Of a DNA stretch of 64,000 bases, positions 1 to 9,481 are shown one piece after another. Position 1 is the first letter of the stretch, and each line of letters opens with the position of its first letter. Source of the DNA: Nemorincola sp044225795 (GTDB taxonomy: Bacteria > Bacteroidota > Bacteroidia > Chitinophagales > Chitinophagaceae); contig JBGAIF010000003.1 of NCBI GenBank assembly GCA_044225795.1, positions 372,001 to 436,000 on the forward strand, written 5' to 3'. A program made the translations under genes and the position numbers. The notes under the pieces are model-generated. The model was given only the letters and a program-made list of their open reading frames with translations, searched no databases and was not told where the DNA came from.

Positions 1-654
1 AGCAGAGCCTATAAGCATTACCCTTATGGCACCCTTGAGCGGTGGCTGGCCTGTGGCTTTCGACTTAAAGTAGCCAAATATGAACAGGCAGATGACCGTG
101 ATGACAGCAGACCATTTAAGGCCCTCTATGGGTGTGGCTGTAAAGAAATACGGAGTCAAAGGTACCAACCCGCCGACAATATAGGAAACGCCTATGTTCA
201 GTGCGCTGTTCCTCGCTCTTTTCGGATCGGGTTTTTCCAGTCCCAGTTCGTACCGCATCATAAAGTCCACCCATTTCTGCTTGTCTTTGGCCATTTCGTC
301 CACTATCAGCTTTTGTGTGGATTCGCTCATGCCCATTTCTTCAAATATGACGCGCACCTCCTCTTTCTCCCGTTCCGGCAGGTGATCCACCTCCCATTCT
401 TCACGTTTTTTCTCGGAGTTGTAGTGATCTACCTCCGTCTTACCCGCAAGGTAGCCGCCCAGGCCCATGGCAATAGAGCCAGCAGCTATCTCGGCCAGTC
501 CTGCCACCACAACGATATGCGTATTCTGCACAGCGCCGCTCAAGCCCGCCGCCAGCGCGAATGGCACGGTTAGCCCGTCGCTCATGCCAATAACTATGTC
601 GGTCACCAGTTCTGAACCGTGGAAGTGCTCTTCATTGTGTTTGTGGTCTGCCAT
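1..654 (-). CDS. VIT1/CCC1-family transporter, C-terminus cut by window edge
   Basis: The reverse strand is open from an ATG at 652-654 to the window edge, giving 218 codons with no stop. The N-terminus is His-rich (MADHKHNEEHFHGSE), followed by the family signature in which a hydrophobic helix begins DIVIGMSDGLTVPFAL and a second carries GLAEIAAGSIAMGLGGYLAG. An acidic, charged cytosolic segment follows (about residues 70-135, with an EEMGMSE motif), then two further membrane segments. VIT1/CCC1 proteins move Fe(II) or Mn(II) across membranes, and the charged middle insert is the metal-binding domain in related proteins. The last membrane segment lies outside the window. The family call is firm; the metal is not known. 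Confidence 0.85.
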   Translation of the reverse strand, partial: MADHKHNEEHFHGSELVTDIVIGMSDGLTVPFALAAGLSGAVQNTHIVVVAGLAEIAAGSIAMGLGGYLAGKTEVDHYNSEKKREEWEVDHLPEREKEEVRVIFEEMGMSESTQKLIVDEMAKDKQKWVDFMMRYELGLEKPDPKRARNSALNIGVSYIVGGLVPLTPYFFTATPIEGLKWSAVITVICLFIFGYFKSKATGQPPLKGAIRVMLIGSA

Positions 655-723
655 AATGCTGTATTTGATGTACGAAAGTAGAAAAAATCATAGTAGGCAC
701 AGATGACAGGAGTCAGTATGATA

Positions 724-2226
724 TTACTTCACCTCGTGCATCAGCTTGCGGATAAGCGGGGACAGCACTATAAGTGCGGCACCGGCTATCAGCGCATATA
801 CTGCCAGTTGCTTATACCCATCGGTATAGGCCATCAGTTTATCCAGTTGCGTAGCGCCAGCCTTGGTATTTGACATTCCCGCACCCAGCAAGCCTGCTGC
901 ATACTGTCCGTAGGCGCTGGCCAGGAACCACATGCCCATCATCATGCCATGAAGCGGCTTGGGTGCCAGTGTGGTCATCAGCGACAAGCCGATAGGAGAG
1001 AGGCACAACTCGCCCAATGTGCTGGTGAGATAGGCCAGTGTGAAGATATCGAGTGAGGCTTTGCCGGACGAATCGGCAAAGAAACGGTTGTAGTAATAGA
1101 GGTAAAAGGAAACGGCGACGAAAAGGAAGCCAATTCCGAATTTGATCACCGTATTGGGTTCCGCTTTGCGCCTCGATAGCCACAGCCACAGCAGTCCGAT
1201 AAGGGGGCTGAGTACCACCACGAAAACAGAATTGGACGAATTGTTGACCGCGTTGGGGTCCATGTGAATGCCCAGCACGGTATCGTGGAGGTTATTGAGC
1301 GCGAACAGGCTTAGTGATCCACCGGCCTGCTCAAAGAATGCCCAGAAGAAGATGCTGAAGATAATGAAGATCATGGCGGCGATCATTTTCTGTTTCGCGT
1401 TCTTGTCCGACAGACGGCTGATCTCATAAATGATATAGAGCAAGGCTATAGGCCCAACTATGTACATGAAATAATCGGTGTACTGGCTGTTCTTTACCAG
1501 CAGGTAGGTGAGCGGCAGTGCTATAAGCGAACCGAGGTAAACCAGTATGTCATTGCGGAGTATTTTTTTGGGAGACAGCTTGCCGGCCATTGGTGGCAGG
1601 CCGATAGGGCCGAGTGTACGTCTCGTGAAGATGAATATGAACAGGCCAATGGCCATGCCTATGCCCGCCAGTCCGAAAGCGAGGTTCCAGGAATATTGTT
1701 TTGCTACAACGATACAGAGCCAGCCACCCAGCAGCGCGCCGATATTGATACCCGAATAGAACAGTCCGAAGCCCGCATCACGCCGGGTATCTCCCTCCTT
1801 ATACAGGCTGCCTACCATGGATGATATGTTGGGCTTGAAAAAGCCGGTGCCTATTATGGTGAAGCTGATACCTATGTAATAAAGTTCTTTGGGCGCTGCC
1901 GCAAGGATGAAGCTGCCTGCCATCATCAGCAGTCCGCCCCAGAAGATAGATTTACGGAAGCCCAGCAGCTTATCTGCAAACAACCCGCCCACAAACGTCA
2001 TGGCATAGATGAATGCCTGGATACCTCCGTATTTCAACTGAGCCTCGTCATCCTTCATCAGCAATTGCGATGTCATGAATACGGTCAGCATGCCGCGCAT
2101 ACCATAGAAGGCAAAACGCTCCCACATCTCCGACAGGAACAGGTACCACAATTGTTTCGGGTACTTGCCCTGGAAGTCCTGGATCTGTTCCAATGTCTGA
2201 GCCTGTGGCTGCTGAACTGAGGTCAT
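724..2226 (-). CDS. POT/PTR2-family proton-dependent peptide transporter (first copy)
   Basis: A 500-residue membrane protein of the proton-coupled oligopeptide transporter family, which imports di- and tripeptides across the inner membrane. Family marks include ERFAFYGMRG near the N-terminus (the ExxERF-type motif on helix 1), GTGFFKPNISSMVG, and GELCLSPIGLSLM late in the protein. About 12-14 hydrophobic segments are visible. I start at the ATG at 2226 (MTSVQQPQ); a TTG eight codons earlier is less likely. It lies downstream of a second POT gene in the same orientation but is separated from it by a hairpin terminator, so the two are probably transcribed separately. Peptide specificity cannot be read from sequence. 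Confidence 0.93.
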   Translation of the reverse strand: MTSVQQPQAQTLEQIQDFQGKYPKQLWYLFLSEMWERFAFYGMRGMLTVFMTSQLLMKDDEAQLKYGGIQAFIYAMTFVGGLFADKLLGFRKSIFWGGLLMMAGSFILAAAPKELYYIGISFTIIGTGFFKPNISSMVGSLYKEGDTRRDAGFGLFYSGINIGALLGGWLCIVVAKQYSWNLAFGLAGIGMAIGLFIFIFTRRTLGPIGLPPMAGKLSPKKILRNDILVYLGSLIALPLTYLLVKNSQYTDYFMYIVGPIALLYIIYEISRLSDKNAKQKMIAAMIFIIFSIFFWAFFEQAGGSLSLFALNNLHDTVLGIHMDPNAVNNSSNSVFVVVLSPLIGLLWLWLSRRKAEPNTVIKFGIGFLFVAVSFYLYYYNRFFADSSGKASLDIFTLAYLTSTLGELCLSPIGLSLMTTLAPKPLHGMMMGMWFLASAYGQYAAGLLGAGMSNTKAGATQLDKLMAYTDGYKQLAVYALIAGAALIVLSPLIRKLMHEVK

Positions 2227-2289
2227 GGAGTGTTTTTTTATTGGAGGCAAAATAAACTTAATTTCTCATTCACCCATTTTGTCCCCCAT

Positions 2290-2320
2290 AAAAAAAGCGG
2301 GAGTATATCCCGCTTTTTTG
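2290..2320. terminator. Hairpin terminator between the two POT genes
   Basis: A near-perfect inverted repeat (AAAAAGCGGGA / TCCCGCTTTTT with a short AT loop) is flanked by A and T runs, so it could terminate in both directions. It lies just after the stop of the upstream POT gene on the minus strand. Confidence 0.8.
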
Positions 2321-2343
2321 AAATATGGAGTAACGATATTTTT

Positions 2344-3921
2344 TTAGTGTACACCATGCATCATCTTCTGGAGCTTGCGGCTCAGCAGGAAGAGAATAAC
2401 AGCGGCAACCCCGGAGAAACCTACAAATACCATGAAATAGGTATAGAGGTTGTCAATGGATATGCCCAGCAGGCTGGCATGTGTTGTTGCTTTAGGATCA
2501 GGATACAGCGAGCTCATAGTGCCTGCCAGTTTGTTGCCGGTAGCGATAGCCAGGAACCAGATACCCATCATGAGTGATGTGAAGCGGCCGGGGGTCAGCT
2601 TGTTTACCATGGAAAGGCCTATCGGGCTAAGGCACAGCTCTCCGACTGTATGCAGGAAGTACAGTCCGGTAAGGAACATGATACTGGCTCCGGTAGCAGG
2701 TATTGATTTACTGCCGAAGGCTATGAAAAGGAAACCTGAAGCAAGGAATGCAAGGCCCAGTGACTGTTTGTAAGGAGCCACAGGATTGATACCTTTCTTA
2801 GCCAGGCGAACCCATAATGCACTGATGATAGGAGCGAGTATCACAATAAAGCCGGCATTGAAGCTCTGGAAGTAGGCGGCAGGCATCACCATACCAAATA
2901 CATGGCGGTCTGTCTGTTCTTCAGCAAAGAAGGTGAGCGAAGCGCCGGCCTGCTCAAAGCACATCCAGAAGAAGATAACGAATATCATGATGAGGATGAT
3001 CACCCACAACCTGTCTTTCTCCACCTTGGTCAGCGACTTGTCGGTGATGATCACAAACGGGCCTACAGCGGTCATACCATAGATCAGTGATCCCCAGACA
3101 TCTATACCGGCACCAAAATACAATGCAGAGAAAGCAACGGCGATACCTACTATCAGGATGGTGAGCTGTTGCGTAGAGAAGCCGCCTTCGTCTTTGGCAG
3201 GAGCACCATCTTCTGTATTCATCAGCTTGTTGGGGCCTACACCCAGTTGGCGGCCATCAGGCGCCTTCACATATTTGTCCTTGGTCAGGAAGAAAATGAT
3301 AAGGCTCACAACCATGCCGAGGCCTGCGCAGAGGAAGCCCCATCTGTAATCTGTGAAAGAACCGCAGACAAGCGGCGCTACAAATGCACCCGCATTGATA
3401 CCCATATAGAATATGGTATATGCCGAGTCTTTGCGCACATCACCTTCTTTATACAACTGGCCCACCATGGTAGAGATGTTAGGTTTAAAGAAACCATTGC
3501 CGAATATCAGGAAGGTAAGGCCCGCCCACATCAGGGTGATGGCTGTGCCTTTCTCGGGGTTTACGGCCAGTGTGGCAGAAGCAAACATCAGGAATTGTCC
3601 AAGCGCCATCAGGATGCCGCCTACGAATATGGATTTCCTGTTTCCCCAATAGCGGTCGGCCATGTATCCGCCAATAAGTGGCGTGAGGTACACAAGCCCC
3701 GTGTAGCTACCATATATATTACTTGCTAATGCTTTATCGAGCAAGAGCATTTTTGTCATATACAGGGTGAATATGGCGCGCATACCATAGTAGCTGAACC
3801 TTTCCCAGAATTCTGTAGCAAACAGCACATATAATCCCTTAGGGTGCCCTTTGTCTGATGAGGCCATGTCAACAGGCATATCCAACGATGTTTCAAGGTC
3901 CTGCTCGTTTGTTCTGCTCAT
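2344..3921 (-). CDS. POT/PTR2-family proton-dependent peptide transporter (second copy)
   Basis: A 525-residue homologue of the neighbouring transporter with the same family marks: FWERFSYYGMRA at the N-terminus, GNGFFKPNISTMVGQLYKEGD, and GELCLSPIGLSMVNK near the C-terminus. The function is proton-driven uptake of short peptides. I chose the ATG at 3921 (MSRTNEQD) rather than an upstream in-frame start at 4050, because the extra 43 residues are a poorly conserved extension ahead of the normal N-terminus. It carries a longer hydrophilic loop in the middle (around GPNKLMNTEDGAPAKDEGG) than the other copy. The two tandem copies probably differ in substrate range (inference). Confidence 0.92.
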   Translation of the reverse strand: MSRTNEQDLETSLDMPVDMASSDKGHPKGLYVLFATEFWERFSYYGMRAIFTLYMTKMLLLDKALASNIYGSYTGLVYLTPLIGGYMADRYWGNRKSIFVGGILMALGQFLMFASATLAVNPEKGTAITLMWAGLTFLIFGNGFFKPNISTMVGQLYKEGDVRKDSAYTIFYMGINAGAFVAPLVCGSFTDYRWGFLCAGLGMVVSLIIFFLTKDKYVKAPDGRQLGVGPNKLMNTEDGAPAKDEGGFSTQQLTILIVGIAVAFSALYFGAGIDVWGSLIYGMTAVGPFVIITDKSLTKVEKDRLWVIILIMIFVIFFWMCFEQAGASLTFFAEEQTDRHVFGMVMPAAYFQSFNAGFIVILAPIISALWVRLAKKGINPVAPYKQSLGLAFLASGFLFIAFGSKSIPATGASIMFLTGLYFLHTVGELCLSPIGLSMVNKLTPGRFTSLMMGIWFLAIATGNKLAGTMSSLYPDPKATTHASLLGISIDNLYTYFMVFVGFSGVAAVILFLLSRKLQKMMHGVH

Positions 3922-4092
3922 AATTATTTTTAAGTTTTTACTGAAGTGCCAAAATAATAAAATAATCAGCGTTGCGGCATTTTTTTGCTTTTTTTGCAAA
4001 AAAGTACAAGCTCCTGTAAAATAACGATTTTTGCGGTGGAATATTTCCACCCGAAACAGGGGATTTGACTAAGCGATCTCAAACTGATACAA

Positions 4093-5367
4093 ATGAAAAA
4101 TATATTACTGCTTGGTTCAGGCGGCCGTGAATGTACGTTGGCGTGGAAGCTGAGCCAGAGTCACCTGTGTGGCACGTTTTATATAGCTCCGGGCAATGCC
4201 GGAACTGCTGAGTATGGCATTAACCTGCCAATAGGCTATAACGATTTTGAGGCCATCAGGGAGGTTTGTATCAATAATAAGATAGACATAGTGATACCCG
4301 GCCCCGAAGAACCATTGGTGAACGGGATATATGATTTTTTTAAGAATGATCCCAAGCTGAAACATATCATTGTTGCCGGGCCATCAAAAGAAGGCGCGCA
4401 ACTGGAAGGAAGCAAGGCGTATTCCAAAAAATTCATGGAGCGCCACAATATCCCTACTGCGGCATATAAGGAGTTTACAGTGGACAGTTTTGAACAGGGG
4501 GTGGCCTATATCAAGCGCAGTGAACCGCCAATTGTCATCAAAGCCGATGGCCTCGCAGCGGGCAAGGGTGTAGTGATAGCTAAGGACGCTATAGAAGGCG
4601 TAAAGGCTTTTCGTGCCATGGTGATGAACAAGCAGTTTGGCAAGTCTGGCGAAAAGGTGGTGATCGAGCAGTTCCTCGATGGTATAGAGTTGTCGGTGTT
4701 TGCCTTTACCGATGGTGAGAACTACATTATTCTACCGGAAGCCAAAGATTATAAACGGGTAGGAGAAGGCGATACCGGACTCAACACAGGTGGTATGGGT
4801 GCCATCTCTCCTGTGCCGTTTGCCGATGAGGCATTTATGGCAAAGGTGAAAGAGCGTATCATAGAGCCTACAGTAAAAGGGCTTAAGGCAGAAAAAATCG
4901 TTTATCATGGTTTCATCTTCTTCGGGCTCATAAATGTGAAGGGCGAACCTTATGTCATAGAATATAACTGTCGCATGGGCGACCCTGAGACGGAAGTGGT
5001 GATACCCCGCCTGGAGAATGACCTGGTGGAACTGATAATCAAGATGGGAGAAGGTAAGCTGAACGAAGTGACCGTGCAACATTCTTCACGTGCAGCCGGA
5101 ACGGTGATGCTGGTAGCTGCCGGCTATCCCGGCGATTATGCCAGGGGCAATGTGATGACCGGGTTCGAAAAAGTGAAGGGTAGCATGCTTTTCCATGCGG
5201 GCACTGCCCTGAAAGATGACAAGGTGGTAACCAATGGCGGCCGTGTACTGGCCATTACATCACTTGGTGCTGATATGAAGCAGGCGTTACAGAAATCATA
5301 CGAGAATGCGGAACAAATAGCCTACGATGGCAAATACTACCGCAAGGACATAGGATTTGAGTTTTAA
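4093..5367 (+). CDS. purD: Phosphoribosylamine--glycine ligase (GARS)
   Basis: A 424-residue enzyme of de novo purine synthesis that joins 5-phosphoribosylamine to glycine using ATP. The N-terminal domain begins ILLLGSGGRECTLAWKL, a GARS N-domain glycine-rich loop. The ATP-grasp core contains IVIKADGLAAGKGVV and the metal-binding segment EYNCRMGDPETEV. A C-terminal GARS domain follows (RAAGTVMLVAAGYPGDY). The length is normal for the family. It is transcribed divergently from the POT gene, with 171 bp between the chosen starts. No other purine gene lies nearby, so it appears to stand alone. Confidence 0.97.
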   Translation: MKNILLLGSGGRECTLAWKLSQSHLCGTFYIAPGNAGTAEYGINLPIGYNDFEAIREVCINNKIDIVIPGPEEPLVNGIYDFFKNDPKLKHIIVAGPSKEGAQLEGSKAYSKKFMERHNIPTAAYKEFTVDSFEQGVAYIKRSEPPIVIKADGLAAGKGVVIAKDAIEGVKAFRAMVMNKQFGKSGEKVVIEQFLDGIELSVFAFTDGENYIILPEAKDYKRVGEGDTGLNTGGMGAISPVPFADEAFMAKVKERIIEPTVKGLKAEKIVYHGFIFFGLINVKGEPYVIEYNCRMGDPETEVVIPRLENDLVELIIKMGEGKLNEVTVQHSSRAAGTVMLVAAGYPGDYARGNVMTGFEKVKGSMLFHAGTALKDDKVVTNGGRVLAITSLGADMKQALQKSYENAEQIAYDGKYYRKDIGFEF

Positions 5368-5400
5368 GGATTTCGTACCTTTAATGGAATAATCAAAGCC

Positions 5401-6009
5401 ATGGAGATCAGGGAACCCGCAATTGCATACAGCAAGCAGAAATACACTATAGAGGAATACCTCGAGATGGAAGACGCGGCTACGGAAAAGCATGAGTACT
5501 ACCAGGGCGAGATATTTGCCATGTCCGGTGCGAAGTTGCAGCACAATATTGTTACTGTTGATATAATAGGTTTATTGCTGAAACATCTCGACGGCAAGCC
5601 TTGTCAGCCGTATAATAGCGAAACCCGCATCCATGTTGAAAAAAATACACTGTTCACTTATCCCGATATTTCTGTCATATGCGGAGAGCCGGAGACAAGG
5701 AATGATGATGAGATGAATGTGCTGAATCCTACAGTGATATTTGAGGTGCTGTCACCATCTACGGAGAAATATGACCGGGGAAATAAGTTCAATCTGTACA
5801 AAGACCTGCCTACCCTGAAAGAATATGTGTTGGTCGATCCCTTAAAAATAGGTGTCGAGGATTATCGCCTTATTGATGGCAACTGGAAACTGACAGCCTA
5901 CCGCAACTTAGATGATATTCTTGATATCACCGCGATACATGTCTTATTGCCTATGCGGGACATTTACCGCCGCACTAAGGCTATCAATGACTTCCCGGCC
6001 AATACTTAG
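5401..6009 (+). CDS. Uma2-family (DUF820) PD-(D/E)XK-fold protein
   Basis: A 202-residue protein with the Uma2/DUF820 pattern: YTIEEYLEMEDAATEKHEYYQGEIFAMSGA at the N-terminus, a middle TYPDISVICGEPE segment holding the core Asp, and FEVLSPSTEKYDRGNKFNLYKDL with the distal E and K of the nuclease fold, followed by LKEYVLVDP. The family has a restriction-endonuclease-like fold and is very expanded in cyanobacteria and some Bacteroidota; its physiological role is unknown. It sits 33 bp after purD and 25 bp before recG on the same strand, so co-transcription is possible. A DNase role is inferred from the fold only. Confidence 0.88.
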   Translation: MEIREPAIAYSKQKYTIEEYLEMEDAATEKHEYYQGEIFAMSGAKLQHNIVTVDIIGLLLKHLDGKPCQPYNSETRIHVEKNTLFTYPDISVICGEPETRNDDEMNVLNPTVIFEVLSPSTEKYDRGNKFNLYKDLPTLKEYVLVDPLKIGVEDYRLIDGNWKLTAYRNLDDILDITAIHVLLPMRDIYRRTKAINDFPANT

Positions 6010-6034
6010 GCAATTTCCACTTTAGGCTTTATTT

Positions 6035-8143
6035 TTGACCATCAGTCAATCGTTATCCATATTAGAATCGCCCATTGAGTTTCTGAAAGGCGTTGGTCCC
6101 CAGCGCGGGGAGATGCTGCGGCAGGAATTGCAGATCAGTACATTCGAAGATCTGCTGCACCATTATCCGTACAGGTATTTCGACCGGACAAGGCTTACCA
6201 GAATAAATGCCATCAATGCGCAGACAGAGTATGTGCAGATAGCCGGCACGCTCGTTAATATAAGCGAAGAGGGAGCCGGAAGAGGCAAGCGGCTGGTAGC
6301 TACGCTATATGACGATAGCGGGCGTATTGAGTTGCTGTGGTTCCAGGGAGCGCAATGGATGAAGAGATCGCTCAGGGAGAATGAGCGTTATATTGTGTTT
6401 GGTAAAGTGAGCCTGTTCAACGGGTTGTACAATATTGCCCACCCGGAGATAGAGTTGTGGAATGCGGAGACATCTGTTGCCGGTATGCAGCCGGTCTATT
6501 CTACAACGGAGAAACTGAAGATCAAAGGGGTTACAAACCGTTCGTTTGCTAAGCTTACGGCTGCATTGTTCGAACGGTTATCGCCCGGAGATGTGCCCGA
6601 GGTATTGCCGGAGGAAGTGTTGCGGGCGTATAAGCTGGTCAATCGCTATTACGCGCTGAAGTGGCTTCATTTTCCTGAATCTGAAGAACAGGAGCAGGCC
6701 GCCCGCTACCGCATGAAGTGGGAAGAATTATTTGTATCGCAATTGATGATCGCACGTTTGCGCCTGCAGCATGTGGCACAGCAAGGGTGGCTGTTTGAGA
6801 AGGTCGGTTATTATTTCAACGAATTTTTCAGGCGGCATCTTCCTTTTGAGCTCACTAACGCGCAAAAAAGAGTGCTTAGGGAAATAAGACAGGATACCGG
6901 CAGCGGCAAACAAATGAACCGCCTGCTGCAGGGCGATGTGGGCAGCGGTAAGACCATTGTGGCGGTAATGTCAATGTTGCTGGCGCTGGACAATGGCTTC
7001 CAGGCGTGTATCATGGCGCCTACCGAGGTGCTCGCGCAGCAACATTATTTCAGTATTTCAGAGATGCTCTCCGACATGGGCGTAGAGGTGCGCCTGCTCA
7101 TGGGCACGACTAAAGGGAAGGAACGTAGAGAGATACTTGAGGGGTTGGCAAGCGGCGCCATACCACTGGTGGTGGGTACACATGCTTTGATCGAAGAGAG
7201 CGTACAGTTCAGCAACATTGGGTTGGCGGTGATAGATGAGCAACATCGTTTTGGAGTAGGCCAGCGGGCGCGTCTGTGGAAAAAGAATGAGATGCCTCCG
7301 CATATATTGGTAATGACGGCTACGCCTATACCGCGTACCCTTGCCATGACCATGTATGGCGACCTCGAGGTGTCTGTGATAGATGAGCTGCCACCGGGGC
7401 GTAAAGAGATCAGGACTGTGCACCGCAGAGATGCTATGCGGGCCAGGGTGATGGAGTTTGTAAGAAAGGAAGTAGATACAGGCCGGCAGGCATATATCGT
7501 TTATCCGCTTATCGAAGAGTCGGAGAAGATGGACTATGAAAGCCTGATGGCCGGATATGAGCAGGTGAAGATATGGTTTGATGAGAATAAGTATCGTATT
7601 GCCATGGTGCATGGCCGTCAGAAAGCAGACGAGCGGGAACGGAACATGCAGCGCTTTGTAAAAGGAGAAGCAGATGTGATGGTGGCCACAACCGTAATAG
7701 AGGTGGGTGTGAACGTTCCTAATGCGTCTGTTATGCTGATAGAAAGTGCGGAGCGTTTCGGGCTGTCACAATTGCACCAGCTCAGGGGGCGGGTAGGGCG
7801 TGGCGCCGACCAGTCTTACTGTATATTATTATCGGGCAATAAAGTGTCTGACGAAAGTTTCAAGCGCCTGCAGATCATGACATCAACCACCGATGGGTTT
7901 AAGATAGCAGAGGAAGACCTCGCTATGCGCGGCCCCGGAGATATGTACGGCACCAAGCAGAGTGGCGAACTCAAATTTAAGCTGGCTGATATTGTAGCAG
8001 ATAGCGCTATACTCGAAACTACACGCAAGGCGGCACAACAATTGCTGTCCAACGATCCTAAACTGAGTTTACCGCAGCACCAGGGCATCAGGGGCTTACT
8101 ATCACAGCAAGGGCGTCAGTCGCACTGGGGTAAGATCAGTTGA
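6035..8143 (+). CDS. recG: ATP-dependent DNA helicase RecG
   Basis: A 702-residue branch-migration helicase that reverses stalled replication forks and processes Holliday junctions. The N-terminal wedge domain starts with IEFLKGVGPQRGEMLRQEL, followed by an OB-fold region. Helicase motifs are clear: LLQGDVGSGKT (Walker A), VIDEQHRFGV (DEQH box), MTATPIPRTLAM, and QLRGRVGRG (motif VI). The start is TTG at 6035, because a stop codon lies four codons upstream and the first downstream ATG would remove the conserved wedge start. It ends one base before the convergent lipoprotein gene. A TATTTTTG-like promoter box overlaps the TTG, so the exact start keeps some doubt. Confidence 0.97.
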   Translation: MTISQSLSILESPIEFLKGVGPQRGEMLRQELQISTFEDLLHHYPYRYFDRTRLTRINAINAQTEYVQIAGTLVNISEEGAGRGKRLVATLYDDSGRIELLWFQGAQWMKRSLRENERYIVFGKVSLFNGLYNIAHPEIELWNAETSVAGMQPVYSTTEKLKIKGVTNRSFAKLTAALFERLSPGDVPEVLPEEVLRAYKLVNRYYALKWLHFPESEEQEQAARYRMKWEELFVSQLMIARLRLQHVAQQGWLFEKVGYYFNEFFRRHLPFELTNAQKRVLREIRQDTGSGKQMNRLLQGDVGSGKTIVAVMSMLLALDNGFQACIMAPTEVLAQQHYFSISEMLSDMGVEVRLLMGTTKGKERREILEGLASGAIPLVVGTHALIEESVQFSNIGLAVIDEQHRFGVGQRARLWKKNEMPPHILVMTATPIPRTLAMTMYGDLEVSVIDELPPGRKEIRTVHRRDAMRARVMEFVRKEVDTGRQAYIVYPLIEESEKMDYESLMAGYEQVKIWFDENKYRIAMVHGRQKADERERNMQRFVKGEADVMVATTVIEVGVNVPNASVMLIESAERFGLSQLHQLRGRVGRGADQSYCILLSGNKVSDESFKRLQIMTSTTDGFKIAEEDLAMRGPGDMYGTKQSGELKFKLADIVADSAILETTRKAAQQLLSNDPKLSLPQHQGIRGLLSQQGRQSHWGKIS

Positions 8144-8626
8144 TCACCTATAGATATGTACGTACAACTTATCCTGCACAGATCCCTTGTGATAGATCAA
8201 AGAGTCGTTCAGGTAGTAGCTGCAGTCATTCAGGCAATCATTCTCACACAATTTACAACTGGTATGTGCGCGTACTTTGTGAAAAGTGATATCGCGTATG
8301 GCATATTTTTTCTGCATCTTCACTACATACACTACATAATCAAAGTCAGGATTGAAGACGCCATATGTGAGGTTGTTCAGTTTTGTGCCCACAGTGTCAT
8401 AGGTCATATAAGACAGGCTGCTCCCTGACCAGGTAGAGTCAACTACTTCCGAAAATCCTGTGGCCTTTTTATATTTTATCAGTAATATCTTGTCCAGCGA
8501 CAGACTGTCGAAATTGCGAAAGGCCAGGCTCACGGCTTCATCCCTGCAGTTTATATTGCCACCGCACGAAGAAAGGCCGTACAAAGAAGTTATGGCGATA
8601 GCCAGGCTTAAGATCAACCGGGACAT
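8144..8626 (-). CDS. Small hypothetical lipoprotein
   Basis: A 160-residue protein not recognised as any named family. The N-terminus is a lipoprotein signal: a hydrophobic stretch (LILSLAIAITSLYG) ending in the lipobox LSSC with Cys at residue 21, followed by GGN. The mature part holds four closely spaced cysteines (HTSCKLCENDCLNDC, about residues 121-135), which suggests a disulfide-rich or metal-binding loop. Its stop codon abuts the stop of recG on the other strand. It is probably anchored to the outer or inner membrane facing the periplasm; function unknown. Confidence 0.7.
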   Translation of the reverse strand: MSRLILSLAIAITSLYGLSSCGGNINCRDEAVSLAFRNFDSLSLDKILLIKYKKATGFSEVVDSTWSGSSLSYMTYDTVGTKLNNLTYGVFNPDFDYVVYVVKMQKKYAIRDITFHKVRAHTSCKLCENDCLNDCSYYLNDSLIYHKGSVQDKLYVHIYR

Positions 8627-8674
8627 GAAATAAGCTTATTGAACAAACCTACGGAATAAAGTGTTTGCAAAACG

Positions 8675-9481
8675 TTATTTGTTCAGTCGGTAATGATACC
8701 GGGTATAGGGTATTTCGAAGCCCATTCTTGCAAAGCCGTCGTAAGCTGATCTGTTCTTCATTCTGTCCGGAAGCTCTATATCCGCCACAAAAAGTGTGGC
8801 TCCATCATTAAGAAGATCATTGATTGCCTGCTCCCATATAGCAAAATCAGGTTCTGTGTCTGAGGTCATTACGCCGGGTACGGGGCCATCAACACCTGAA
8901 AATACAGTTTTTATATTCGTGAAGAAGAAAGATCGGCACGCAACAATATTGCCCGCTTTATAAGCCAGGTAGTGTCGCCATCCTTTTCTTGCAGCAAATG
9001 TCTGCGGCCATTCATAAAAGTCAAATTGATACGTGTCGCAAAGAAACCGGGCCCAATCTTCTGTAAGGGTATCATCAACAAGTTTTACCTGTATTTCATT
9101 ATTTTCTCTCTTTTGAAATGTACTGTTGTTCCTGACCACCCGTTCCCACGAACCGGCAAGGTAGTAGCCTTCGTGCTTCAGCATTTCCTCAGCATCGTTT
9201 GGTTGCATAGGCGCAGAATAGTGTATCAGGTATTGTTCTCCATGGCCGTAAAAGGACCCGATCTGTTCGATCAGGTCCTTTGTTAATGGTTGCATCAGCC
9301 CGCTGCCTATGACCCTGTTAAAAAGTGGTATGGGCATCTGTTGGAAATTAATAGCAAGGCCACCACCGATCTCTGCATATCGGAGCCCATTACTTTTCGC
9401 AAAATTCCCGGGTGCGGCATCAAGCAGGTCTTTCCATGCCGCAATCTCAGTTTGTTCTATTACCCGCGTGTCGTACATCAT
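8675..9481 (-). CDS. GNAT-like N-acetyltransferase
   Basis: A 268-residue protein whose C-terminal half looks like a GNAT fold: LAYKAGNIVACRSFFF (beta strands 2-3), GVDGPVPGVMTSD in the acetyl-CoA-binding region, and the typical ending YDGFARMGFEIPYTRYHY. The N-terminal half (about 1-130) resembles the degenerate first GNAT domain of tandem-GNAT proteins. The start overlaps the stop of the upstream gene (TAATG), which suggests translational coupling with the small secreted protein before it. The substrate is unknown. The canonical Q/RxxGxG/A pyrophosphate loop is weak, so the activity call is tentative. Confidence 0.65.
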   Translation of the reverse strand: MMYDTRVIEQTEIAAWKDLLDAAPGNFAKSNGLRYAEIGGGLAINFQQMPIPLFNRVIGSGLMQPLTKDLIEQIGSFYGHGEQYLIHYSAPMQPNDAEEMLKHEGYYLAGSWERVVRNNSTFQKRENNEIQVKLVDDTLTEDWARFLCDTYQFDFYEWPQTFAARKGWRHYLAYKAGNIVACRSFFFTNIKTVFSGVDGPVPGVMTSDTEPDFAIWEQAINDLLNDGATLFVADIELPDRMKNRSAYDGFARMGFEIPYTRYHYRLNK